Assembly: GCF_036347135.1 (NCBI RefSeq)
Contig: NZ_CP108938.1
Coordinates: forward strand, 6,510,001-6,574,000
DNA from: Streptomyces sp. NBC_00775
GTDB lineage: Bacteria; Actinomycetota; Actinomycetes; Streptomycetales; Streptomycetaceae
Direction of reading: 5' to 3'
Length of the DNA: 64,000 nucleotides
Positions 21,925 to 29,766 of the stretch are shown piece by piece. Position numbers and translations under genes: made by a program. The stretch's first letter is position 1; every line of letters begins with the position of its first letter. The notes under the pieces were generated by a model. The model had not been told where the DNA came from, made no database searches, and worked only from the letters and a program-made list of their open reading frames with translations.

Positions 21925-22043
21925 GTTTCGGTGGTCATAGCGTGAGGGAAACGCCCGGTTACATTCCGAACCCGGAAGCTAAGCCTCACAGCGCCGATGG
22001 TACTGCAGGGGGGACCCTGTGGGAGAGTAGGACGCCGCCGAAC
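21925..22043 (+). rRNA. rrf: 5S ribosomal RNA
   Basis: About 119 nt, beginning GTTTCGGTGGTCATAGCGTG and ending GGACGCCGCCGAAC, with the conserved CCGAACCCGGAAGCTAAG. Ends pair as expected. Confidence 0.95.
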
Positions 22044-22054
22044 TAATTGTAGAG

Positions 22055-22088
22055 AAACCCCCGTACCGGGAAAACGGTACGGGGGTTT
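22055..22088 (+). terminator. rRNA operon terminator 1
   Basis: AAACCCCCGTACC and GGTACGGGGGTTT form a perfect 13-bp stem with an 8-nt loop, followed by TTCTGCG. Confidence 0.9.
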
Positions 22089-22113
22089 TCTGCGTTCTGG
22101 ATCATTTGATTTA

Positions 22114-22147
22114 GGGGCCTCTTGTCCAAGAGGCCCCCTTTTTTATG
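22114..22147. terminator. rRNA operon terminator 2 with T-tract
   Basis: GGGGCCTCTT, loop GTCC, AAGAGGCCCC followed by CTTTTTTTA: a classical rho-independent terminator. It also sits just beyond the stop of the leftward DUF58 gene. Confidence 0.93.
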
Positions 22148-22152
22148 TGCGT

Positions 22153-23463
22153 CTACAGTCGCCCCGCCGCCTTGAGCGCCAGATACGCGTCCGCGAGAAC
22201 CGGTGCCAGTTCGTCCGGGGTCGCGTCGACGACCGTGACGCCGTGGCGCTGAAGTTGTTCGGCCGTGCGGTGGCGCTCCGTCTGGGCTTGGGCCGCGGCT
22301 GCCGCCTCGTACACCGCCTCGGTGTTTCCCCGAGCCGTCGCCATGCGCGCGATGTGCGGATCGGCCACCGATGCCACCAGAACCGTATGGCGCTGAGTGA
22401 GGAGGGGGAGTACGGGAAGCAGGCCCTCCTCGATGGGGGCCGCGTCGAGGCTGGTCAGCAGGACGATCAAGGAGCGGCGTGGGGCCGTACGAAGTGCTGT
22501 GGCGGTGAGGCCGCGGGCGTCCGTTTCGACGAGTTCTGGTTCCAGGGTCGCCATCGCGTTGACCAGGGACGGGAGGACCTCGCCTGCCGCGCGGCCCTGG
22601 ACGAGGGCGCGTACTCGGCGGTCGTAGGCGAGGAGGTCCACGCGGTCGCCGGCCCGGGAGGCCAGGGCTGCCAGGAGCAGGGCCGCGTCCATGGAGGCGT
22701 CGAGGCGGGGGGCGTCGCCGACGCGGCCCGCCGAGGTACGGCCGGTGTCGAGGACGAGGAGGATGTGGCGGTCGCGTTCGGGGCGCCAGGTGCGCACGGC
22801 GACCGTGGTCTGACGGGCGGTTGCGCGCCAGTCGATGGAGCGGGTGTCGTCGCCGGGGACGTACTCGCGAAGGCTGTCGAATTCCGTGCCCTCGCCGCGG
22901 GTCAGCACGCTGGTGCGGCCGTCGAGTTCGCGCAGGCGGGCCAGTTTGGAGGGGAGGTGCTTCCGGCTGGTGAAGGGCGGCAGCACGCGTACCGTCCAGG
23001 GGACTTTGTGGCTGCCCTGGCGGGAGAAGAGGCCGAGGGGGCCGTACGAGCGGATGGTGACGCGGTCTGCCTGGCGGTCGCCGCGGCGGGTGGGGCGCAG
23101 GCGGGTCGTCAGGCGTCGGCGCTCGCCGGCGGGGACCGTGAGGCGGTGGCGGGAGGCGGCGACTTCCGTGCCGGGTTCCCAACTGCTCGGGGGCCAGGCG
23201 TCGCGGAGGTGGGCGCGGAGGAGGCGGCTGGACGGGTTGGTGACGGTCAGGGTGATGTCGGCGGTTTCGCCGAGGCGTGCGGAGGTGTCGCCGGAGCGGG
23301 TTAGGCCGAGGCGGCGTACGGGTGCTGCCAGGGCGGCGTCGCAGGCGCAGGCCAGGGCCAGGGGCGCGTTCACGGCGAGGATGCCCGTCCAACTCGGCTC
23401 CCAGATGCCGACGGGGAGGGCGCCGAGGGCCGCGAGCAGGGCGGCGCGTCCGGTGAGTGCCAT
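22153..23463 (-). CDS. DUF58 domain-containing membrane protein
   Basis: 436 residues. Two hydrophobic helices lie in the first ~50 residues (ALLAALGALPVGIW, ILAVNAPLALACACDAAL), then a beta-rich region. The DUF58 signature around 190-215 is TEFDSLREYVPGDDTRSIDW followed by RATAR. A vWA-like domain follows with the MIDAS-like DTGRTS start (LLVLDTGRTS at about 238-247). ATG 23463 overlaps the MoxR stop (TGATG), so the two are translationally coupled. DUF58 proteins pair with MoxR ATPases, probably as membrane-bound partners for complex maturation; the target is unknown. Confidence 0.92.
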   Translation of the reverse strand: MALTGRAALLAALGALPVGIWEPSWTGILAVNAPLALACACDAALAAPVRRLGLTRSGDTSARLGETADITLTVTNPSSRLLRAHLRDAWPPSSWEPGTEVAASRHRLTVPAGERRRLTTRLRPTRRGDRQADRVTIRSYGPLGLFSRQGSHKVPWTVRVLPPFTSRKHLPSKLARLRELDGRTSVLTRGEGTEFDSLREYVPGDDTRSIDWRATARQTTVAVRTWRPERDRHILLVLDTGRTSAGRVGDAPRLDASMDAALLLAALASRAGDRVDLLAYDRRVRALVQGRAAGEVLPSLVNAMATLEPELVETDARGLTATALRTAPRRSLIVLLTSLDAAPIEEGLLPVLPLLTQRHTVLVASVADPHIARMATARGNTEAVYEAAAAAQAQTERHRTAEQLQRHGVTVVDATPDELAPVLADAYLALKAAGRL

Positions 23464-24455
23464 CAGCGGGGGACGGGGACGTGGGCGAGGATCGCGTTGA
23501 TGACGGAGTCGGCGGTCACGCCCTCCATCTCGGCCTCGGGGCGCAGTTGGATGCGGTGGCGGAGTGTGGGGAGGGCCAGGGCCTTTACGTCGTCGGGGAT
23601 GACGTAGTCGCGGCCTGTCAGCCAGGCCCACGCGCGGGCCGTGGCGAGGAGCGCCGTGGCGCCTCGGGGGGAGACGCCGAGGGTGAGGGACGGCGACTCG
23701 CGGGTGGCGCGGCAGATGTCCACTACGTAGCCGGTGATTTCGGGGGAGACCGCTGTCTTGGCGACGGCCGCGCGGGCGGCTTCGAGGTCGGCGGGGCCCG
23801 CTACGGGGCGTACGCCGGCGGCGCGCAGGTCGCGTGGGTTGAAGCCCTCGGCGTGGCGGGTGAGGACGCTGATCTCGTCCTGGCGAGAGGGCAGAGGGAT
23901 CGTCAGTTTGAGGAGGAAGCGGTCCAGTTGGGCCTCGGGGAGGGGATACGTTCCCTCGTACTCGACCGGGTTCTGGGTCGCGGCGACCAGGAAGGGCTCC
24001 GGGAGCAGGCGGGGTGTGCCGTCGACCGTGACCTGGCGTTCTTCCATCGCTTCGAGGAGGGACGACTGGGTCTTGGGAGGGGTGCGGTTGATCTCGTCGG
24101 CCAGCAGGAGATTGGTGAAGACCGGGCCGGGCTGGAAGGAGAACTCGGCAGTGCGGGCGTCGTAGACGAGGGAGCCGGTGACGTCGCTGGGCATCAGGTC
24201 CGGAGTGAACTGGACGCGCTTGGTGTCGAGTTCGAGTGCGGATGCGAGGGCGCGGACGAGCAACGTTTTGGCGACTCCGGGGACTCCTTCAAGTAGAACG
24301 TGTCCGCGGCAGAGGAGGGCGACGACTAGGCCGGTCACGGCGGGGTCCTGGCCGACCACGGCTTTGGCGATCTCGGCGCGCAGGGCCTCCAGGGAGGAGC
24401 GGGCGGTGCCCGGATCCCCGGCGTACCCGGCGTTGTCAGTGGTCGGGTCCATCAT
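23463..24455 (-). CDS. MoxR-family AAA+ ATPase
   Basis: 330 residues. Walker A GVPGVAKTLL at about 57-66, Walker B LLLADEINRTPPKTQSSLLE with the MoxR sequence EAMEERQVTVDG, sensor 1 ATQNP, and the lid domain with SPRGATALL. Predicted chaperone-like ATPase acting with the DUF58 protein. Start ATG 24455 overlaps the stop of the upstream DUF4350 gene (ATGA); a second ATG follows directly at 24452. Middle gene of a five-gene leftward operon. Confidence 0.95.
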   Translation of the reverse strand: MMDPTTDNAGYAGDPGTARSSLEALRAEIAKAVVGQDPAVTGLVVALLCRGHVLLEGVPGVAKTLLVRALASALELDTKRVQFTPDLMPSDVTGSLVYDARTAEFSFQPGPVFTNLLLADEINRTPPKTQSSLLEAMEERQVTVDGTPRLLPEPFLVAATQNPVEYEGTYPLPEAQLDRFLLKLTIPLPSRQDEISVLTRHAEGFNPRDLRAAGVRPVAGPADLEAARAAVAKTAVSPEITGYVVDICRATRESPSLTLGVSPRGATALLATARAWAWLTGRDYVIPDDVKALALPTLRHRIQLRPEAEMEGVTADSVINAILAHVPVPR

Positions 24456-25675
24456 GAACGGCGTACCTCTCTTTCGAGGGCGTCGAGTTGGTCGGCGAGG
24501 GAGACGAGGGCCGCGTCGTCGCGGGGCGGCGGCCCGAAGAGGAGGTTGTGGAGGGCCTGGCCGTCGCCTTGGAGGTGGGCGGACAGGGCGGGGAGCAGGG
24601 CCTCGGGCGCGTGCGCCTGGGCGGGGGGTACGCCGACGAGGGGGGCGAGGCGGGCGCGGGTGGTGGAGCGCAGGGCTGCCGCGGCGCGGTCGCGGGCGTT
24701 GGCCTTGCGGTAGAGGCGGGCGCGGCCTTCGACGGTTTCGGAGGCGCGGATCGCGACGGGGAGGCGTTCGGGCACGAGGGGGCCGAGTCGGCGTGCCCGC
24801 CAGAGGGCGGCCAGGGCTGCCGCGATGAAGAGCTGCAGCGTGCCCCAGAGCCAGCCCGAGGGGAGCAGGTCGAAGAAGCTCTGGTCGCCCGCGTCGGTGG
24901 CCGAGGTGTCGGAGAGCGAGGGCAGGTACCAGACCAAGTGGGAGCGGGAACCGAGCAGTTGAAGGGCGAGCGAGGCGTTGCCCTGCTCGTCGAGGCGGTC
25001 GTTGTAGAGGATGTCGGGGGCGCCGAGCACGACGGTGTCGCCGCTCCCGGAGGTCGCCGGGATACGCAGGAGCGTGGGCAGGCCGTCGCTCAGGTAGCAG
25101 GCGTCGGCGTCGAGGTTGGTGGTGGTGTAGCGGACGCCGCCGGTGTCGGCGCTGCCCGCTCGCGTGGCGGCGGGCAGGGAGCAGTCGGGGGAGAGCGTCG
25201 AGTCGAAGCTGACCGCGGGGTCGGCGGTGACTCCGGGGGCGAGCGTACCGAGGGAGGGCGATCCGGGGGAGATCAGGATCGTCCGGCCGTCGGAGTTTTC
25301 GGTCGCCGTGTGGAGGAGCGTCTGCTGACGTCTGGTCAGCAGGTCGGGGGCGGCGATCAGGAGAGTGGTCTCGGAGCCGGCCGCGGCGCGTGCCTCGTCC
25401 AGGGTGGTGACCACGCGCGTGGAGACCCCCTGGTCGGCGAGGAGTTCGGCGACGGCACGGCTGCCGTAGGGATCGGCGGAGCGCGGGTCGAGGCGACCGT
25501 GCTGGGCGCCCGAGCGGATCGCGGCGATCGCGATGGCGGCCACCAGCAGGATCACGAGCGCGAGTACGACTCCTCGGGCGCGGGTCCACAGCTGGCGGGC
25601 GGTGGGCGAGGCCGAGGTGGATGTGAGGGGCGTGGCCTCGGTCTTCGCGGTTGCCTCAGTCGCCTCGGTCGTCAT
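24452..25675 (-). CDS. DUF4350 domain-containing membrane protein
   Basis: 407 residues. Short Thr/Ala/Glu-rich cytoplasmic lead, transmembrane helix at about 35-55 (GVVLALVILLVAAIAIAAI), then a DUF4350 extracytoplasmic domain beginning SGAQHGRLDPRSADPYGSRAVAELL (shown in parts), and a second helix near 285-305 (LFIAAALAALWRARRLG). The C-terminal cytoplasmic region is Arg/Ala-rich and helical. ATG 25675 overlaps the stop of the DUF4129 gene (ATGA). Function unknown; found with MoxR/DUF58 in actinobacteria. Confidence 0.88.
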   Translation of the reverse strand: MTTEATEATAKTEATPLTSTSASPTARQLWTRARGVVLALVILLVAAIAIAAIRSGAQHGRLDPRSADPYGSRAVAELLADQGVSTRVVTTLDEARAAAGSETTLLIAAPDLLTRRQQTLLHTATENSDGRTILISPGSPSLGTLAPGVTADPAVSFDSTLSPDCSLPAATRAGSADTGGVRYTTTNLDADACYLSDGLPTLLRIPATSGSGDTVVLGAPDILYNDRLDEQGNASLALQLLGSRSHLVWYLPSLSDTSATDAGDQSFFDLLPSGWLWGTLQLFIAAALAALWRARRLGPLVPERLPVAIRASETVEGRARLYRKANARDRAAAALRSTTRARLAPLVGVPPAQAHAPEALLPALSAHLQGDGQALHNLLFGPPPRDDAALVSLADQLDALEREVRRS

Positions 25676-26418
25676 GAGGCGGCTCCCTGGCGGGCGTTGT
25701 GGGCCGTGCTGTGGGCGCTGTTCGCGAGTACGGGTTTGGTGCGCTCCAGGTCGCGGTCGAGCTCGGTGAGGCGGTGGTACGTGTGCGAGTCCGCGGCTCG
25801 TCCGCCGTATGTGACGTCGTCGAAGTCCCGGGCCGCGGCGCGCAGTCGGTCCGTGTGGGCGGGCAGGGTGCGGCTTGCTTCGGCGGCTGCCTCGTCGGCC
25901 GTGCGGCCGGGGCGCGGGTCGAGGAGAGCGCGCTCTTCCAAGGAGCGGACGACGGCGCGCATGCGTTCCTGGACGGCCTGGTTCCAGTGGCCCTGGGCGG
26001 CGTGCGCCTCGGCGGCCGCGCGGTGTTCGGCCGCGCTTTTGGGGCGGTCGTCGAAGAGCGCGGCGGACGACGTGGGTGTGCGGCGCGGGGTGCCCAGGCG
26101 CCACCACAGGGCGGCGACGACGGCGACTACGGCCAGCAGGATGACGACAAGTCCGAGCGCTCCGCCGGGTGTTGCGGCGGAGGCGGCGCTGAACAGCTTG
26201 CCGACCCAGTCCCAGAAGGCGTTCAGGGCGCGCTGGAGCAGGCTGGGGTCGTTCTCGTGGTACATCCGCTTGGACAGCTCGCGCTTGGCCGCCTCCCGCG
26301 CGGGGTCGCGCGGGGTCGTCACCGGTGGCTCGTCGCCGCGCGGCAGCGCGAGGACGGCTGTGGCGCCGGTGTGCGGCAGTGCCAGTACTGCTGTGAGAAC
26401 TCCCCCCGCCGGGCTCAC
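25672..26418 (-). CDS. DUF4129 domain-containing membrane protein
   Basis: 248 residues. One clear transmembrane helix at about 93-112 (LGLVVILLAVVAVVAALWW). The C-terminal half matches DUF4129: ERMRAVVRSLEERALLDPRP, GRTADEAAAEASRTLP, then AARDFDDVTYGGRAA. The domain is related to transglutaminase-operon proteins. GTG 26418 lies 4 nt after the stop of the upstream membrane protein; no strong ribosome site is seen, so it relies on coupling. An internal GTG 33 codons later is an alternative start. Confidence 0.85.
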   Translation of the reverse strand: MSPAGGVLTAVLALPHTGATAVLALPRGDEPPVTTPRDPAREAAKRELSKRMYHENDPSLLQRALNAFWDWVGKLFSAASAATPGGALGLVVILLAVVAVVAALWWRLGTPRRTPTSSAALFDDRPKSAAEHRAAAEAHAAQGHWNQAVQERMRAVVRSLEERALLDPRPGRTADEAAAEASRTLPAHTDRLRAAARDFDDVTYGGRAADSHTYHRLTELDRDLERTKPVLANSAHSTAHNARQGAAS

Positions 26419-26422
26419 CGCA

Positions 26423-27787
26423 TCAGCTCCCCGGAGTGGTGCCGGGGGTGTCGGAGCCGTAGTCCTGGACGCCGGCGGCGCGGGCCAGGTCGAGGTCGAG
26501 GGCCTCGCGGCGGATGCGCTGGTCGATGTAGAGGAGCACGGTGACGCCGGCGGTGATCGGGAAGGTGAGCATGGATCCGATCACCGAGCCGATGCCGCTG
26601 ACGATGAGGAACGTCCAGCCGAGGCTGCCGCTGGCGCCGCTGAGGAGGCCGGTGACGCCGTCGCCGCTCAGGGCGGCGGCGAGGAAGGCGAAGGGGATGA
26701 CGACGATCGACGCCACGATGTTGGCGATGATCGTGGCGAGCAGCTGAATGCCGAAGACCCGCCACCAGGAGCCGCGCACGAGCTTCGCGGAGCGGCTCAT
26801 CGCCTTCAGGATGCCCTGCTTCTCCAGCATCAGGGCGGGAGAGGCGAGCGAGAAGCGGATCATCAGCCAGAGCGCGGCGACGCCCGCGCCGAGTCCACCG
26901 ATGACGGCGAGCGTGATGCCCGCGTCTCCGGCGCCGGCCACCGCGGCGAGTACGCCGGGCAGAGTGCCGACGGCGACGACCGCGACGGCGATGAGCGGCA
27001 GCAGGAAGGTCAGCCCGAACAGTTTCGGCAGCTGAGGACGGGCATCGCGCCAGGCCTCCGCTGTGGTCACCGACTTGCCGAGCACCGCGCGGCTGGTCAC
27101 GGACGTGAGCAGGGCCGTCGCGACGATGGTGCCGAGCAGGGTGATGAGCAGGACGACACCGGAGCTCAGCAGGGTGTCGCCCAGGGCGCGGCTCAGCTCG
27201 CCGACGGTGGCGCTCGGGTCGTTGAGGGCGTCCGTGCTGGCACTGTCGTCCAGGACGAAGCCCTGGAGCAGGATGACCGCGATCTCCGTGACGACCGCGA
27301 CGGCCAGCGAGATGCCGAGGACGGTGCGCCAGTAGGTGCGCATCGTGGAGACCGCGCCGTCGAGGATCTCGCCGACGCCGAGCGGGCGGAGCGGGATGAC
27401 GCCGGGCTTGGCAGCGGGCGGCGGGCCACCCCAGTTGCCTCCCCAGCCGCCGGGACCGGTGGGGCCGCCGTATCCGCGACTGGGGCCTCCCCAGCCTGGG
27501 TAACCGCCGCCCTGGGTTCCGTGGCCGCCAGGGCCGCCGGGGGGCTGGCCGCCCCAGCCCGGGCCGGGCGGAGGTGGTGGCGGGGCCTGGCCGGGCCCCT
27601 GCGGGCTGGGAGCGGACCACTGACCGGGCGGGGGCTGCTCCTTGGACCACTTCGACGGCGGCTCCGGCTGGTCCGTGCCGCCCTGGTCCGAGGGCTGCTC
27701 CGTGGGCTGCGCGGCGCCGGAGGAGTCCGGCTCCTGCCCGTCGGAGGGGGCAGATCCGGGCGAGGCCCAGCCCGGAGTGTCTTTCAT
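26423..27787 (-). CDS. Glycerophosphodiester phosphodiesterase-type membrane domain protein
   Basis: 454 residues. The first ~150 are Gly/Pro/Trp/Gln-rich and disordered, and the rest has six hydrophobic helices (about 175-430). The start of the membrane part, GVIPLRPLGVGEILDGAVSTMRTYWRTVLG in outline, is typical of the membrane domain (PF10110-like) linked to glycerophosphodiesterases in other bacteria. The catalytic GDPD domain itself is absent. ATG 27787 has GGAG 5-8 nt upstream. First gene of the leftward operon. Confidence 0.82.
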   Translation of the reverse strand: MKDTPGWASPGSAPSDGQEPDSSGAAQPTEQPSDQGGTDQPEPPSKWSKEQPPPGQWSAPSPQGPGQAPPPPPPGPGWGGQPPGGPGGHGTQGGGYPGWGGPSRGYGGPTGPGGWGGNWGGPPPAAKPGVIPLRPLGVGEILDGAVSTMRTYWRTVLGISLAVAVVTEIAVILLQGFVLDDSASTDALNDPSATVGELSRALGDTLLSSGVVLLITLLGTIVATALLTSVTSRAVLGKSVTTAEAWRDARPQLPKLFGLTFLLPLIAVAVVAVGTLPGVLAAVAGAGDAGITLAVIGGLGAGVAALWLMIRFSLASPALMLEKQGILKAMSRSAKLVRGSWWRVFGIQLLATIIANIVASIVVIPFAFLAAALSGDGVTGLLSGASGSLGWTFLIVSGIGSVIGSMLTFPITAGVTVLLYIDQRIRREALDLDLARAAGVQDYGSDTPGTTPGS

Positions 27788-27927
27788 CGTCGCTCCTTCA
27801 CGGTGCCCGTCCGCGGTCGCGGCGGCAGGTTGGCAGCCATCGTGCCACGGTGCGCCCGGCAAGGGACCGGCCGCAGTATGGGCTGCGCACCTTCAATTGT
27901 CCGCCGGGTACGGGGCAGACTGGGCGG

Positions 27928-29067
27928 ATGGCTGATCAGTACGCGCAATCCCGCGAGGACAGCGGGCGCACGGAGATACCGGCTATCCGCTGGGACGAGC
28001 CACCCGAAGGCCCCGTGCTGGTCCTTCTCGATCAGACACGGCTGCCCGCCGAAGAGGTCGAGCTGGTGTGCACGGACGCGCTGGCGCTGGTGGAGGCGAT
28101 CCACACGCTCGCCGTGCGCGGGGCGCCGCTGCTCGGCATCGCCGGGGCGTACGGCGTCGCGCTCGCCGCCGCGCGCGGCTTCGACGTGGACGAGGCCGCG
28201 CGTGCGCTGGCCGGTGCCCGGCCGACCGCAGTGAACCTGGCTGTCGGCGTCCGCAGGGCGCGGGAGGCGTACGGTGCCGCGCTCTCCGGTGGCGGCGATC
28301 AGCAGCAGGCCGCGGAGGCGGCGCTCGCCGCGGCGCGGGCGCTGCACCGGGAGGACGCCGAGGCCAGCGCGCGGATGGCGGAGCACGGGCTTGCGCTGCT
28401 CAACGAGCTGCTGCCGGGCGGCGGACACCGGGTTCTGACGCACTGCAACACCGGCGCGCTGGTGTCGGGCGGGGAAGGAACGGCCTTCGCGGTGGCGCTC
28501 GCGGCGCATCGGGCGGGGCAGTTGCGGCGGCTCTGGGTGGACGAAACGCGGCCGTTGCTGCAAGGTGCTCGCCTGACGGCCTACGAAGCGGCGCGCAACG
28601 GAATGGCGTACACCTTGCTCACGGACAACGCGGCGGGCTCGCTCTTCGCGGCCGGGGAGGTGGACGCGGTGCTGATCGGGGCCGATCGGATCGCGGCCGA
28701 CGGTTCGGTGGCGAACAAGGTGGGGAGCTATCCGCTCGCGGTGCTGGCCCGGTATCACCATGTGCCGTTCATCGTGGTGGCGCCGGTGACGACGGTCGAT
28801 CTGGACACCCCGGACGGAGCGTCCATCGAGGTCGAACAGCGCTCAGGTCATGAAGTGACCGAGGTCACAACACCTCAGGCGGCGGGAGCAGAAGCGGGAG
28901 GCGGGATACCGGTGGCACCCCTGGGGACCCAGGCGTACAACCCGGCGTTCGACGTGACGCCGCCGGAGTTGGTGACGGCAATCGTCACCGAAGAGGGCGC
29001 CGTGTCGCCCGTGACGGCTGAGGCGCTTGCCGAGCTGTGTGACAGGTCACGCCAGGTAACGATTTAG
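27928..29067 (+). CDS. mtnA: S-methyl-5-thioribose-1-phosphate isomerase
   Basis: 379 residues. It converts methylthioribose-1-phosphate to methylthioribulose-1-phosphate in methionine salvage. Motifs: RGAPLLGIAGAYGVALA (about 52-68), THCNTGAL at about 170-177 with the catalytic Cys, DETRPLLQGARLTAYE, and GADRIAADGSVANKVG at about 250-265 with the catalytic Asp. This separates it from eIF2B relatives. Start ATG 27928 has a poor ribosome site but matches the family start. It is the only mtn gene in the window and stops 8 nt before mtrA. Confidence 0.92.
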   Translation: MADQYAQSREDSGRTEIPAIRWDEPPEGPVLVLLDQTRLPAEEVELVCTDALALVEAIHTLAVRGAPLLGIAGAYGVALAAARGFDVDEAARALAGARPTAVNLAVGVRRAREAYGAALSGGGDQQQAAEAALAAARALHREDAEASARMAEHGLALLNELLPGGGHRVLTHCNTGALVSGGEGTAFAVALAAHRAGQLRRLWVDETRPLLQGARLTAYEAARNGMAYTLLTDNAAGSLFAAGEVDAVLIGADRIAADGSVANKVGSYPLAVLARYHHVPFIVVAPVTTVDLDTPDGASIEVEQRSGHEVTEVTTPQAAGAEAGGGIPVAPLGTQAYNPAFDVTPPELVTAIVTEEGAVSPVTAEALAELCDRSRQVTI

Positions 29068-29075
29068 TTAATGGG

Positions 29076-29765
29076 ATGATGTCGTTTATGAAGGGACGAG
29101 TCCTTGTCGTCGATGACGACACCGCACTGGCCGAGATGCTCGGCATTGTGTTGCGTGGTGAAGGTTTTGAGCCGTCTTTCGTAGCCGACGGCGACAAGGC
29201 GCTGGCCGCTTTCCGTGAGACCAAGCCCGATCTGGTGCTCCTGGACCTGATGCTTCCCGGCCGGGACGGTATCGAGGTGTGCCGCCTGATCAGGGCGGAG
29301 TCCGGGGTGCCGATCGTGATGCTCACGGCGAAGAGCGACACCGTCGATGTCGTGGTCGGCCTCGAGTCGGGTGCCGACGACTACATCGTGAAGCCGTTCA
29401 AGCCAAAGGAGCTGGTGGCACGGATCAGGGCGCGGCTGCGCCGATCGGAGGAGCCGGCGCCCGAACAGCTGGCCATCGGGGACCTCGTCATCGATGTGGC
29501 CGGTCACTCTGTGAAGCGGGAGGGGCAGTCGATAGCGCTGACGCCGCTGGAGTTCGACCTGCTGGTCGCGCTGGCCCGCAAGCCGTGGCAGGTGTTCACG
29601 CGTGAGGTCCTGCTGGAGCAGGTGTGGGGCTACCGCCACGCGGCGGACACCCGCCTGGTCAACGTGCATGTCCAGCGGCTGCGCTCCAAGGTCGAGAAGG
29701 ACCCGGAGCGGCCGGAGATCGTGGTGACCGTCCGTGGTGTCGGTTACAAGGCCGGACCGAGCTGA
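29076..29765 (+). CDS. mtrA: Response regulator MtrA (OmpR family)
   Basis: 229 residues. Receiver domain with the acidic pocket at Asp13-15, phosphoacceptor Asp57 (LLDLMLPGRDG) and Lys in VKPFKPKEL. The C-terminal winged helix ends VRGVGYKAGPS. Near-identical to actinobacterial MtrA (S. coelicolor SCO3013), an essential or developmental regulator of cell-envelope and antibiotic genes. Three possible starts (29076, 29079, 29088) exist and none has a clear Shine-Dalgarno. mtrB follows after 1 nt. Confidence 0.97.
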   Translation: MMSFMKGRVLVVDDDTALAEMLGIVLRGEGFEPSFVADGDKALAAFRETKPDLVLLDLMLPGRDGIEVCRLIRAESGVPIVMLTAKSDTVDVVVGLESGADDYIVKPFKPKELVARIRARLRRSEEPAPEQLAIGDLVIDVAGHSVKREGQSIALTPLEFDLLVALARKPWQVFTREVLLEQVWGYRHAADTRLVNVHVQRLRSKVEKDPERPEIVVTVRGVGYKAGPS

Positions 29766-29766
29766 C

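Noticed and set aside
23463..25589. 708-codon frame suggesting a larger MoxR fusion
   Set aside because: The upstream part is an out-of-phase reading of the DUF4350 gene. The ATG overlapping the DUF4350 stop gives a normal 330-residue MoxR.
29050..29075. MtrA binding site in front of mtrA (GTAAC and GTTAA half-sites about 11 bp apart)
   Set aside because: Suggestive of an OmpR-type direct repeat and autoregulation, but I cannot verify it against a reliable consensus here, so it is not listed as a feature.
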